64,000 bases of DNA from Actinophytocola algeriensis. Lineage in GTDB: Bacteria; Actinomycetota; Actinomycetes; Mycobacteriales; Pseudonocardiaceae. The notes beneath the pieces were generated by a model, which was given only the letters and a program-made list of their open reading frames with translations, was not told the DNA's origin and ran no database searches. This document shows, piece by piece, positions 24,709-33,776 of the stretch (the first letter of the stretch is position 1; every line of letters begins with the position of its first letter). A program made the translations under genes and the position numbers. The stretch is taken from contig NZ_JACHJQ010000005.1 in assembly GCF_014203735.1 (NCBI RefSeq), forward strand, positions 62,001 to 126,000, in the 5' to 3' direction.

Positions 24709-26349
24709 GTGGCAACGCAAGAAAACAACAGGTCCGTTCGGGACGCGACCTTGGACCTCCTCCGGGAACTGGGGATGACCACGATCTTCAGCAACCCGAG
24801 CCACACCGAGATGAAGCTGTTCGAGGCCTGGCCCGACGACTTCCGGTTCGTGATGGGGCTGCAGGAGGCGGCCGTCGTCGGCATGGCGGACGGCTACGCG
24901 CAGGCGACCGGCACGCCGTCGCTGGTGATGATCAACGGCGGCCCAGGGCTCGGCAACGCGATGGGTTCGGTGTACACGGCGGCGAGCGCGCACACGCCGA
25001 TGGTGATCCTCGGCGGGCAGCAGGCGCGGAAGATGCTGCAGGGCGAACCGTTCCTGCACGCGAAGAACGCCACCCAGCTCCCGCAGCCCTACATCAAGTG
25101 GGCCGCCGAACCCGCCCGCCCGCAGGACGTGCCCGCGCTGCTCGCCAAGGCGTACAACATCGCCAAGCAGCACCCGCAGGGCCCGACGTTCGTCGCGGTG
25201 CCGGAGGACGACTGGGTGCGTCCCGCAGGCCCGCCGGTGAAGGTGCGGACCGTGGAGGCCGCCGTGGTGCCGAACCCGGCCGTGCTGGCCAGGCTGGCCG
25301 ACGAGCTGAACGCGGCCGAGCGCCCGGCGCTGGTCGCCGGGCCCGCGGTCGACGCGCAGGGCGCCAGGTACGAGCTGGTGCGGCTGGCCGAGAAGCTGGG
25401 CGCCACCGTGTACGGGAGCCCGGTGTGGCCGAGGGCCAGCTTCCCGGAGAGCCACCCGCAGTTCGCCGGTGTGCTGCCGCCCATCCCGGAGATGATCGCG
25501 GAGCGGCTGGGCGCCCACGACGTGGTCGCGATCCTCGGGAGCCCGGCGTTCACGCTGTTCACCTCGGCCGACCTGTTCTCCACCGCCGACGCCGAGCTGG
25601 ACACCAGCCCGCTGCCCGGACTGCCGGAGGGCACCCGGTTCCTGCACGTCACCGACGACCCGGAGGCGGCGTCCTGGTCGATGGCGGACGCCGCCTACGT
25701 GTGCCCGCCGGGCCTGGCGGTCAAGCAGCTGGTGCCGCTGGCGCGGCAACGGAACGGGGTGGCGGCCCCGGTGCAGAAGCCGACCTACCCGGTGCCCCAG
25801 GCGTCGGAGCCGCTCACCCAGGCCTACCTGTTCCACCTGCTGTCGCAGGAACTGCCGGAGGACGCGGTCCTGTTCGAGGAGCTGCCGATCGCGCGGGCCG
25901 ACTTCCACGAGCAGATCCCGCTCGGCCCGTCCAACGGGTACTACGCCACCGCGAGCGGTGCGCTCGGGTTCCCGTTCGCGGGTGCGGTCGGCTACGCGCT
26001 CGCCCGCCCCGACCGCCGTGCCGTGGTCGTCGTGGGGGAGGGGTCCGCGCAGTACACGCTGCACGCGCTGTGGACGGCCGCCCGGCACAAGCTGCCGGTC
26101 ACGTTCGTCATCCCGAACAACTCCGGGTACCTGTCGCTGAAGTACTACCTGGCCGACCAGGAGGCCTGGCACGTCGGCTGGGACCTGTCCGATGTGGACA
26201 TGGCGCAGCTTGCGCAGGGCTTCGGCTGCCCGGCGGAACGGATCACCTCACCGGACGGCCTGCGTGACTCGCTGAAGAAGGCGCTCGCCGCGGACGGACC
26301 GGTGCTGCTCGACGTCGTCGTCGAGGACCCGGGGTTGTTCCGACTCTGA
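24709..26349 (+). CDS. Benzoylformate-decarboxylase-like ThDP enzyme
   Basis: 546 residues. The ThDP-activating Glu53 is in GLQEAAVVGMADGYA. The diphosphate/Mg site begins VVGEGSAQ (443-446) and ends PNNSGY. Segments NAMGSVYTAASAHTP and PQGPTFVAVPEDDW match benzoylformate decarboxylases, which convert an aryl-2-keto acid to an aldehyde. Compared from memory with the Pseudomonas enzyme, the two active-site histidines (His70 and His281) appear to be Asn and Phe here, so the reaction may differ, for example a carboligation or another 2-keto acid. The GTG start follows GAAGGAGG. Confidence 0.87.
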   Translation: MATQENNRSVRDATLDLLRELGMTTIFSNPSHTEMKLFEAWPDDFRFVMGLQEAAVVGMADGYAQATGTPSLVMINGGPGLGNAMGSVYTAASAHTPMVILGGQQARKMLQGEPFLHAKNATQLPQPYIKWAAEPARPQDVPALLAKAYNIAKQHPQGPTFVAVPEDDWVRPAGPPVKVRTVEAAVVPNPAVLARLADELNAAERPALVAGPAVDAQGARYELVRLAEKLGATVYGSPVWPRASFPESHPQFAGVLPPIPEMIAERLGAHDVVAILGSPAFTLFTSADLFSTADAELDTSPLPGLPEGTRFLHVTDDPEAASWSMADAAYVCPPGLAVKQLVPLARQRNGVAAPVQKPTYPVPQASEPLTQAYLFHLLSQELPEDAVLFEELPIARADFHEQIPLGPSNGYYATASGALGFPFAGAVGYALARPDRRAVVVVGEGSAQYTLHALWTAARHKLPVTFVIPNNSGYLSLKYYLADQEAWHVGWDLSDVDMAQLAQGFGCPAERITSPDGLRDSLKKALAADGPVLLDVVVEDPGLFRL

Positions 26350-26362
26350 CACGCAGAAGACG

Positions 26363-26390
26363 GGCGGCCGCGCGGGTGCGGCCGCCTTCT
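26363..26390 (+). terminator. Hairpin after ThDP enzyme gene
   Basis: GGCGGCCGC at 26363-26371 pairs with 26378-26386 around six bases and is followed by TTCTTCATT. It lies 14 bases after the ThDP enzyme stop and before the MFS gene, so the MFS gene may have reduced read-through or its own promoter. Confidence 0.65.
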
Positions 26391-26417
26391 TCATTCGCCG
26401 ACCCAGGGGGTTTGTCC

Positions 26418-27662
26418 ATGACGATTGCCAGTTGGCCGAAGGAGGCCGTGGCCGGCCGGGAACGAGAACGTCCCGTCGTGCCACGCCGTGGCGCGGCCGC
26501 CATCGTGGCGTTCGTGGCGGTCCTGCTGCCCGCCGCGTCGACGGTCCCGTCCCCGATCTACGTGGTGTACCAGCGGGAGTGGCAGTTCCCCGACTCGATG
26601 ATCACCGTCGTGTTCGGGGTGTACTGCCTGTCGGTCCTGGTGAGCATGCTGCTGTTCGGCTCGCTGTCCGACCTGGCCGGGCGCCGTCCGGTGATCCTGC
26701 TCGCGGTCGCCGCGGTGGCACTCGCGACCGTCGTCTTCCTGTTCGCGGAAGGACTTCCGTGGCTGGTCGCCGCGCGCGTGGTGCAGGGGTTCGGCGGCGG
26801 CATCGGGGCGAGCGCGCTCGCGGCCGCACTGCTCGAGCTGGCGCCGGCGGGTGCGCGGTGGCGGGGTGCGCTGAACGGCAGCGTCACGCCCGTCATCGGG
26901 ATCGGTGCCGGCGCGCTCGGTTCCGGGATGCTGGTCGAGTACGGGCCCTCGCCGACCCGGCTGCCCTACGTGATCCTGCTCGTGCTGCTCGTCGTCGCCG
27001 CGGCCGGCATCGCGCTCGTCCCGGAGACCGCACCCTGCGGCGCCGGCGCGAGCTGCCGGTTCACGTTGGCGCCACGGCGGATCCACGTGCCGGCGCCCGC
27101 CCGGCGCGCGTTCGCGGTGCTGTCGTCGGCGATCGTGGCGGTGTGGGCGGTCGGCGGGCTCTACATGGCACTGGGACCGTCGGTCGCGGTGGCGGTGCTG
27201 GGCAGTGAGAGCCAGGCGCTCGGCGGCACGGTCATCGCGGTACTCGCGGGCAGCGCGGCGGTGGCGCAGGTGAGCTGCCGCCGGGTGGCGCCGCGGCCCC
27301 AGCTCACGGCAGGCGCGGCGGCGCAACTGGCCGGGCTCGTCGGCGTGCAGGCGTCCCTGCTGGCCGGCTCGCAGTCCGCGTTCCTGCTCGGCACGGTGGT
27401 GCTGGGCTTCGGCTGGGGCTGCTCGAACATGGCGGCGTTCCGGCTCGCCAGCGCCCTCGCGACACCGGAGCGGCTCGGCGAGGTCGTCGCGGCCATCAAC
27501 ATCGTCGCCTACCTCGGCACGGTCGTGCCGACCGTGGCGGCGGGGATCGCCACCACGCAGATCGGCCTGCTCGGCGCGACCGCCCTGCTGATCGCCCTGG
27601 TCGGCTCGCTCGTGCTGGCGTCCGTCGCGGGACTGCGGTACCTCCCCGCCTCGGCACAGTAG
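26418..27662 (+). CDS. MFS transporter
   Basis: 414 residues with twelve apparent hydrophobic segments. The MFS motif A between helices 2 and 3 is GSLSDLAGRRPVIL. The N-terminus PSPIYVVYQ and the helix-4 segment RVVQGFGGGIGASAL are typical of drug-efflux-type MFS proteins. The ATG follows CAGGGGG. It is 68 bases after the ThDP enzyme and is probably cotranscribed in part, so it may export the product made in this region. Confidence 0.88.
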   Translation: MTIASWPKEAVAGRERERPVVPRRGAAAIVAFVAVLLPAASTVPSPIYVVYQREWQFPDSMITVVFGVYCLSVLVSMLLFGSLSDLAGRRPVILLAVAAVALATVVFLFAEGLPWLVAARVVQGFGGGIGASALAAALLELAPAGARWRGALNGSVTPVIGIGAGALGSGMLVEYGPSPTRLPYVILLVLLVVAAAGIALVPETAPCGAGASCRFTLAPRRIHVPAPARRAFAVLSSAIVAVWAVGGLYMALGPSVAVAVLGSESQALGGTVIAVLAGSAAVAQVSCRRVAPRPQLTAGAAAQLAGLVGVQASLLAGSQSAFLLGTVVLGFGWGCSNMAAFRLASALATPERLGEVVAAINIVAYLGTVVPTVAAGIATTQIGLLGATALLIALVGSLVLASVAGLRYLPASAQ

Positions 27663-27680
27663 GTCCCCCGTACCACAAAG

Positions 27681-27711
27681 GGAGGGCGCTCACGGATCGT
27701 GAGCGCCCTCC
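27681..27711. terminator. Bidirectional terminator hairpin
   Basis: A 13-base arm GGAGGGCGCTCAC at 27681-27693 pairs exactly with 27699-27711 around five bases, followed by TT. It separates the convergent MFS and FAD-oxidase genes. Confidence 0.85.
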
Positions 27712-27726
27712 TTGTCGCGTGTGCGG

Positions 27727-29460
27727 TCAGACCCTCGGGCCCGGCACCAGCGCGTAGCTGCCGGACTCGACCGTGCCGGTGTCCACGGCACCGAGGAAGC
27801 CCTGGGTCTCGGGTGCCGAGAAGAACGACCCCATCGTGGCCCTGGCGTCCTCCTCGCTGGCCCAGTGCACGACCACCAGGTACTCGCCGTCGGCGCTCTG
27901 CGAGGTCTGCCGGGACAGGAAACCTGGCCGCAGCGCCATGTACTCGTCCTGCACCCGCTGGTTGAGCACGCGGAACTCGGCGTCCCGTACGCCGTCGCGC
28001 AGCTTGAACCTGATGGTCTCGACGGTGGGGCAGGTGCCGTTGTGGCCGGGGGCGTGCCCGTTCTGGCCGAGCGCGGCGGTGTCCGGGCGCACCGAGGCCA
28101 CCGCGTTGAACACGCCGTCCGGGTCGTAGCGGTCGGCGACGGCCAGCAGCCGTGCCGCGTTGGGTCCGAACGCGACGGTGACGCGCTCCTGCTCGTCCGT
28201 GCCGAGGAGGTTGGGGTACCCGCCGGGGAGCGCGTGCTGCGCGAGGTCCGCCGACAGGTCCCGCGCCCAGTGCCGGTGCGCGGCACCGCCGTCGTCGCAC
28301 GTGGCGGGTTCCCAGGCGGCGCAGATCTCCACCAGCAGGTGGTCGCGGCGCAACGCGAACGCGGTGTCCGCCGGGGCGACGCGGGTGGCCGCGCCGTGGA
28401 AGTTGTGCAGGAACAGGCCGGTGAACGGGGACGTCACCCGCGACATCGCGTCGACGATGATGTCGATCGCGTCGTCGGTGAGGGCCGGCACCCACCGGGT
28501 GCGCATCTCGTTGTGCCTGCCGTCCACGATGCTGGGGTCGAAGAGGCTGAGCACGTCCGGATAGGACATCACGTCGACCTGTCCGGACACCGGCGTGCCC
28601 AGTCCGCGCACCCGCGCCACCCACGGCTCCGCCTCCCGCGCGTCCCCGCACCACACCGGGAGCAGGAACAGCAGCGGCACGCCGTCCGGGCCGCCGAAGA
28701 ACCCGGCCATGATCGTCAGGTCGTCCGGGGCCGCGCTGATCAGCTCCTGGTAGCGGTGGAGCACCGCGGCCGCCTGCGAGAGCGGGAAGAGCAGCAGCCC
28801 GGCCTGCACCGTGGACACCGGGTGCAGCCGGAACCGTGCCTCGGTGACGATGCCGAAGTTGCCGCCACCACCCCGCAGCGCCCAGTACAGGTCGGGGTTC
28901 TCGGTCTCGCTCGCGGTGACCTTCCCGCTGTCGGCGAGCACGACGTCGGCGCTGATCAGGTTGTCGCTCGCGAGCCCGTGGCGGCCGCCGAGGAGCCCGT
29001 AGCCACCACCGAGCGTCAGGCCGGTGAGGCCGACCTTGTTGATCACTCCGGTGACCGGCGCCAGGCCGTGCGGGCGGGCGGCGGCGAGCACCTCGCCTGC
29101 CCGCGCGGCGCCCTGCACGGACGCGGTCGCGGTCTCCGGGTCGACGCGCACCCGCCGCATCGCGCCGAGGTCGATGACCAGTCCGCCGTCGCGGAGCGCG
29201 CGGCCTGCCCAGTCGTGCCCGCCGCCGAGCACCGACAGCGGCAGCCCGTACCGGCGGGCGCAGCGCACCGCGGCCATGACGTCCAGGTCGTCGACACAGC
29301 GGGCGATCACCGCGGGCCTGCGGTCGACGGTGCCGTTCCAGATCCGCCGCACGCTGTCGTATTCGTGGTCCGATTCCACCAGGGCGGGGCCGCGCATCGT
29401 CAACCGCAACTCGCGCACGGCGTCTGTCGTCGTCGAGGGCAAGGACGTGGCGAGTGACAT
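27727..29460 (-). CDS. BBE-type FAD oxidase with C-terminal small-barrel domain
   Basis: 577 residues. The FAD_binding_4 domain shows LSVLGGGHDWAGR, where His82 is the usual site of covalent flavin attachment, then GGGYGLLGGRHGLASDNL. The berberine-bridge C-terminal element DRYDPDGVFNAV lies near residue 460. The last 100 residues, starting ETIRFKLRDGV, are a small alpha/beta barrel like the N-terminal domain of the cupin fusion at 23713-24444. Such oxidases oxidise sugars, alkaloids or polyketides with O2. No Sec or Tat signal is obvious. The ATG follows GAGGAGAACC. Confidence 0.88.
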   Translation of the reverse strand: MSLATSLPSTTTDAVRELRLTMRGPALVESDHEYDSVRRIWNGTVDRRPAVIARCVDDLDVMAAVRCARRYGLPLSVLGGGHDWAGRALRDGGLVIDLGAMRRVRVDPETATASVQGAARAGEVLAAARPHGLAPVTGVINKVGLTGLTLGGGYGLLGGRHGLASDNLISADVVLADSGKVTASETENPDLYWALRGGGGNFGIVTEARFRLHPVSTVQAGLLLFPLSQAAAVLHRYQELISAAPDDLTIMAGFFGGPDGVPLLFLLPVWCGDAREAEPWVARVRGLGTPVSGQVDVMSYPDVLSLFDPSIVDGRHNEMRTRWVPALTDDAIDIIVDAMSRVTSPFTGLFLHNFHGAATRVAPADTAFALRRDHLLVEICAAWEPATCDDGGAAHRHWARDLSADLAQHALPGGYPNLLGTDEQERVTVAFGPNAARLLAVADRYDPDGVFNAVASVRPDTAALGQNGHAPGHNGTCPTVETIRFKLRDGVRDAEFRVLNQRVQDEYMALRPGFLSRQTSQSADGEYLVVVHWASEEDARATMGSFFSAPETQGFLGAVDTGTVESGSYALVPGPRV

Positions 29461-29704
29461 GTGGTTCTCCTCGGTTCGGTTTCACGGCACCGAATTGGTA
29501 GTCCTCTCGCAGGAATATCCCCGCGTACCGGCGACGGCGGCAAGGCGCGGGCGCGGGGTCGCCGGGACTCCGTGAAATACCCGGCGGCCGCGGCGCACCG
29601 TGCGGCCGACCTGACGTAGTGCGGCATTTCTTCCGCGCCGAGATGAGCGAATGGAAAACCGTCGGTAGCGTCGCGTGGGGTATGCGTACAGAAAGGTCAG
29701 GTAG

Positions 29705-31123
29705 GTGAGCGTGACGACGTCCGGCACACTTCGGCTCTCCCAGCCGGCCGGGCGGTGGGTCATGGTCGCCACCGCCCTCGGCGCGGGGCTGGTCCTGCTC
29801 GAGACCACCGTGGTCAACGTGGCGTTGCCCGCCATCGGGAGCGACCTCGGCGCGTCGCTCACCGGGCTGCAGTGGTCCGTCAACGCGTTCACCCTGACCC
29901 TGTCCGGGTTCATCCTGCTCGGCGGTGCCCTCGGGGACCGCTTCGGGCGCAGGCGGATCTACCTCGTCGGGATGGCCTGGTTCGCGGTCGCGTCGCTGCT
30001 GTGCGGGCTCGCCGACGACGTCGGGTGGCTCATCGCCGCGCGGGCCCTGCAGGGCATCGGCGGCGCCCTGCTCGTCCCGGGCTCGCTCGCGCTCATCCAG
30101 GAGTCGTTCCACCCCGATGACCGGGCCAGGGCGGTCGGCGCGTGGTCCGGGCTGAGCGGGGTCGCGGGTGCCGCGGGCCCGCTGGTCGGCGGCTGGCTCG
30201 TCGACGTCGCGAACTGGCGCTGGGCGTTCTTCGTCAACATCCCCGTCGCGGTGGTGGTGTCGGTGCTGCTGGTCCGGCACGTGCCGGAGAGCCGGGACGC
30301 GGGCCCGCCGCGCCGGTTCGACCTCGCCGGGGGACTGCTGGCCGCGGTCGGGCTCGGCGGGGTGACCTACGCGCTCACCGAGGCGGCGACGGCAGGCTGG
30401 CCGGTGGTGGCCGCCGCGATCGTCGGTGTGGTGGCGATCAGTGTGTTCCTGCAGGTCGAGCGGCGCAGCCGCGAGCCGATGCTGCCGCTCGGGCTGTTCT
30501 CCTCCCGCGACTTCTCCGCCGCGAACCTGGCCTCGTTCTTCTTCTACGGCGCGGTGGCCGGGCTCTTCTTCCTGCTGCCGATCCAGCTCCAGGTCGCCGT
30601 CGGATACTCACCGCTGGGTGCCGGGCTGGCGCTGCTGCCCGCCACCGTGCTGGTGCTCGTGCTGTCCGCCCGCGCTGGCGCGCTCACCGCCCGCACCGGT
30701 GCCCGGCTGCTGCTGTCGGCCGGCTCGCTGGTGTGCGTCGCAGCGCTGCTCCTGGCGCTCCGCATCGCGCCCGGCGCGTGGTACCTCACCGACGTGCTCC
30801 CGACCGTCGCGCTCATCGGCATCGGGATCTCGCTGATCACCCCGGCGATCAGCACCACCGTCCTCGGCGCGGTGCCCGAGGAGCGCACGGGCATCGCGAG
30901 CGCGGTGAACAACGGGGTCGCGCGGACCGCGGGCCTGGTGGCGGTGGCCGCGCTGCCGGTCATCGCAGGCCTGCCGCAGGACGCCACCGAGGACCCCGCG
31001 GCCCTGAACGACGGGTTCGTCATCTCGATGCTGGTCTGCGCGGGTCTCTTCCTGGCCGGTGGCGTGACCACCTGGTTCGGCGTCCGGCGGCACGACAAGG
31101 CCCGGCCACCCCGGGTGGGGTGA
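29705..31123 (+). CDS. MFS transporter, DHA2 (EmrB/QacA) type
   Basis: 472 residues and about fourteen hydrophobic segments, as in the DHA2 drug/proton antiporters. Motifs visible are LLETTVVNVALPAIG in helix 1, LGDRFGRRRIY (motif A) and GAAGPLVGGWLVD (motif C). The likely role is export of a small molecule across the cytoplasmic membrane. It is divergent from the FAD oxidase, with 244 bases between them that must hold both promoters. No TetR-type regulator is adjacent, which is unusual for this transporter type. Confidence 0.9.
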   Translation: MSVTTSGTLRLSQPAGRWVMVATALGAGLVLLETTVVNVALPAIGSDLGASLTGLQWSVNAFTLTLSGFILLGGALGDRFGRRRIYLVGMAWFAVASLLCGLADDVGWLIAARALQGIGGALLVPGSLALIQESFHPDDRARAVGAWSGLSGVAGAAGPLVGGWLVDVANWRWAFFVNIPVAVVVSVLLVRHVPESRDAGPPRRFDLAGGLLAAVGLGGVTYALTEAATAGWPVVAAAIVGVVAISVFLQVERRSREPMLPLGLFSSRDFSAANLASFFFYGAVAGLFFLLPIQLQVAVGYSPLGAGLALLPATVLVLVLSARAGALTARTGARLLLSAGSLVCVAALLLALRIAPGAWYLTDVLPTVALIGIGISLITPAISTTVLGAVPEERTGIASAVNNGVARTAGLVAVAALPVIAGLPQDATEDPAALNDGFVISMLVCAGLFLAGGVTTWFGVRRHDKARPPRVG

Positions 31124-31148
31124 ACCGGGCCTCGAACGTCTCGCCTGC

Positions 31149-32288
31149 TCAGCTCACGGGCGCGGGCGCCTTGACGGCCTTGTCCGGTTTCTTCCTCGGC
31201 TTGCTGAAGCGGCGCATCATCGGTCGTTCGACCAGTGTGTAGAGCAACCAGCCGAACAGCAGGGACAGCGCGAACGTGACGGCGATGAGCCCGATCGACA
31301 CGAGCGTGCCGCGTGCGTGCTCGGCGCCGGGGTGGGTCACCAGCCCGATCGGCCCGTACTCGAAGACCAGGATGTGCACCAGGTAGAACGCGAAGGACAC
31401 CTCGCCGAGCCACACCATCGTCCTGGTCGCGAACACCGACCGCTGCCCCGTGATGTCCGCGACCGCACCCGCGGCGACGACGAGCCCGAGCGGCAGCACC
31501 ACCGGGGCCACCAGGCCCCAGGAGTCCGGGAGCGCGACCTGCAGCACGTACGCGAGCCCGAGCAACAGGAACGCGTGGCCCCTGCTCATGCCGATCCAGC
31601 GTCCCTTTTGGACGATCAGCGCCATCACGATGCCCATCACGAACTCGAAGAGCCGCGACGCGGGCATGAAATAGGTGAACCAGTACTTCCACCAGGACAC
31701 CGGCTGGAAGGGCGCCACCGGGTCCTCCGGCAGCAGCTGGGAGATCAGCGGCACCACCCAGACCGCGACCGCGACGAGGCCCGCGGCCGTCCACAGCCGC
31801 GCGGCCGGGATCTTGCGCAGCCACAGCAGCAGCAACGGGAAGGACAGGTAGAACAGCAGCTCACAGGCGAGCGACCAGCTAGGGCCGTTCGTGCCCATCA
31901 TCACGCCGAAGCTCGGTGACCAGCTCTGCACCAGGAACAGGCTCGGCAGCGTGTTCCCGGCGTTGATCGCGGTGCCCGCCCAGATCATCAGCGACAGTCC
32001 GGCGAGCCAGGTGACGAAGTGGTTGGGGTAGATCTTCACTAATCGCCTGCGGTAGAAGCGGGCGGTGGTGTCGTCGGGTCGTGCCGTCCAGGTCAGGATG
32101 AACCCGCTCAGCACGAAGAAGAAGCTCACCCCGAGATAGCCGGATCTGCTCAGGTACGTGTTGAGGAAGTCGCTGAGTTCGGCGTCCGCGAACAGTCTCG
32201 CCGCGGCGACGTGGGTGACGAAAACCAGCACAGCCGCGATGATTCGCATTCCCGTCAGTGACGGCAGCCGAGAAGTCTTGTCAATCAT
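31149..32288 (-). CDS. Membrane acyltransferase (OafA/acyltransferase 3 family)
   Basis: 379 residues with about ten hydrophobic segments. LPSLTGMRIIAAVLVFVTHV with the catalytic-type His near residue 26, then GVSFFFVLSGFIL, FYRRRLVKIYPNHF and NGPSWSLACELLFYL are the hallmarks of this family. Members move acyl groups onto sugars, lipids or antibiotics at the membrane. The ATG at 32288 was chosen because it starts the first recognised family segment; the long upstream extension is low in hydrophobicity and unlike the family. The C-terminal tail is Lys-rich. It converges with the DHA2 gene, 25 bases apart. Confidence 0.88.
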   Translation of the reverse strand: MIDKTSRLPSLTGMRIIAAVLVFVTHVAAARLFADAELSDFLNTYLSRSGYLGVSFFFVLSGFILTWTARPDDTTARFYRRRLVKIYPNHFVTWLAGLSLMIWAGTAINAGNTLPSLFLVQSWSPSFGVMMGTNGPSWSLACELLFYLSFPLLLLWLRKIPAARLWTAAGLVAVAVWVVPLISQLLPEDPVAPFQPVSWWKYWFTYFMPASRLFEFVMGIVMALIVQKGRWIGMSRGHAFLLLGLAYVLQVALPDSWGLVAPVVLPLGLVVAAGAVADITGQRSVFATRTMVWLGEVSFAFYLVHILVFEYGPIGLVTHPGAEHARGTLVSIGLIAVTFALSLLFGWLLYTLVERPMMRRFSKPRKKPDKAVKAPAPVS

Positions 32289-32527
32289 AGGACGGAATTC
32301 CACAGTATGACCTCGGTGGGAGGCCAGAACGCCGCCCGCACTCTGTGATGTCGGTGGTGGGCGCGGACTTGACGAAGTACCGGTAATCGCGCTGCGCCGT
32401 GGGAAAGGAGTTGCCAGAGTGCACTCGGAATCCCGTCCCGGCTTGTTCAGCCGTGCCCGAATTTGGTGTCGTCGACACAGGTGGACGGCCGCGTCGACCG
32501 TGCGCACGAGGAGAAAAGAGAGTGGAA

Positions 32528-33751
32528 ATGAGTTCCCCGCCGACGCCGGAGCAGACTCGATCCAGGGGAAGTCTGGTGCTCCTGATCCTGTTCCTCGGCA
32601 CCTTCACGATGGGCAGTGCGGAACTCCTCGTCGTCGGGGTGCTGAACCTCATCGCCGAGGACGCCGCGGTGTCGATCAGCGCCACCGGCAACCTGGTCAC
32701 CGCGTACGCACTGGGGCAGGCGATCGGCGGGCCCCTGCTCACCGCGCTCACCGTCCGCTACAGCAGGCGGCTCGTGCTGCAGGTGGCGATGGCGGTGTAC
32801 GTCGCCGCGACCGCACTGATCGCGGTCAGCTCCGACTTCGGGCTGCTGCTGGCCGCCCGCGCGGTGACCGGCGCGCTTCAGGGCCTGTTCGTGGCGGTGG
32901 CCATCACGATCGGCATCAGCGTCGTGGCACCGGAGCGGATGGGCCGGGCCATGTCGGTGGTGATCGGCGGCTTCGCGGTGTCCACCGCGTTCGGCGTCCC
33001 GCTGGGCACACTCGTCGGTCAGCTGGTCGGCTGGCGCGGCGGCTTCTTCGGCGTGGTCCTGGTCGGCGTGCTGGTCCTGGCCGCGACACTCGTGTTCATC
33101 CCCAGGATCGAGGCCTCCGGCACGACCGGCATGCGCTCGCAGGTCCGCCACGCACTGCACCCGAGGGTCGTGGCGGTGCTGGGCTTCGCGGTGCTGCTGT
33201 TCGCGGGCCAGTTCGCCGTGCTGACCTACATGGAGCCGTACCTGGGTGACATCGTCGGCATCTCCGGCGGCCTCGTCAGCGCGTTCCTCCTGGTGTTCGG
33301 CATCACCAACGCACTGGGCACGTTCGCGGGCGGCAGACTGGCCGACCGCAACGCGACGCTGACGATGGTGGCGTGCTGCCTGGCGCTGGTGGTCGCACTG
33401 GGCGCACTCAGCTTCGCCGGTTCCGCTGCGGTGCTCACGGCGTTCCTCCTGGGAGTGTGGGGCCTGGCCGGCTTCGCGGCGGTGCCGTCGGTGCAGTACC
33501 GGGTGACGGCCCTGGCAGGGCCTGGCCGCGACCTGGCCGCGTCACTGCCGGCGTCCGCACTGAACGCGGGCATCGCGATCGGCGCGCTGGTGGGCGGCCT
33601 GACGGTGTCCGGCGCAGGCCTGGACGCCATAGCCGTGACAGGCGCGATCATCTGTGCCGCCGCGGTCCCGGTCGCGTGGGCCACCGGCTTCCTGAAGACA
33701 CCGGTGGTGCCCGCGGAGACCGACCCGCAGACAGTCCCCGCACACACGTGA
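32528..33751 (+). CDS. MFS transporter, AraJ/sugar-efflux type
   Basis: 407 residues, twelve apparent membrane segments. TMGSAELLVVGVLN in helix 1 and GNLVTAYALGQAIGGP are typical of the AraJ/NepI/Cml-type MFS subgroup of efflux proteins. A GTG at 32522 is an alternative start two codons earlier. It is divergent from the acyltransferase and 25 bases before an SDR gene that reads in the same direction, so transporter and SDR are probably one transcript. Confidence 0.88.
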   Translation: MSSPPTPEQTRSRGSLVLLILFLGTFTMGSAELLVVGVLNLIAEDAAVSISATGNLVTAYALGQAIGGPLLTALTVRYSRRLVLQVAMAVYVAATALIAVSSDFGLLLAARAVTGALQGLFVAVAITIGISVVAPERMGRAMSVVIGGFAVSTAFGVPLGTLVGQLVGWRGGFFGVVLVGVLVLAATLVFIPRIEASGTTGMRSQVRHALHPRVVAVLGFAVLLFAGQFAVLTYMEPYLGDIVGISGGLVSAFLLVFGITNALGTFAGGRLADRNATLTMVACCLALVVALGALSFAGSAAVLTAFLLGVWGLAGFAAVPSVQYRVTALAGPGRDLAASLPASALNAGIAIGALVGGLTVSGAGLDAIAVTGAIICAAAVPVAWATGFLKTPVVPAETDPQTVPAHT

Positions 33752-33776
33752 TTTCCAACCGATGAAAGGGTGAACC

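Noticed and set aside
27509-30280. Very long minus-strand frame of 923 codons
   Set aside because: It crosses the MFS gene, the terminator and the FAD-oxidase and DHA2 genes in a wrong frame; composition is Arg/Pro/Gly-rich as in GC-skewed shadows, and no domain is seen.
32289-32507. N-terminal extension of the membrane acyltransferase
   Set aside because: The extra 73 residues are unlike the family and cover most of the gap needed for the divergent promoters.
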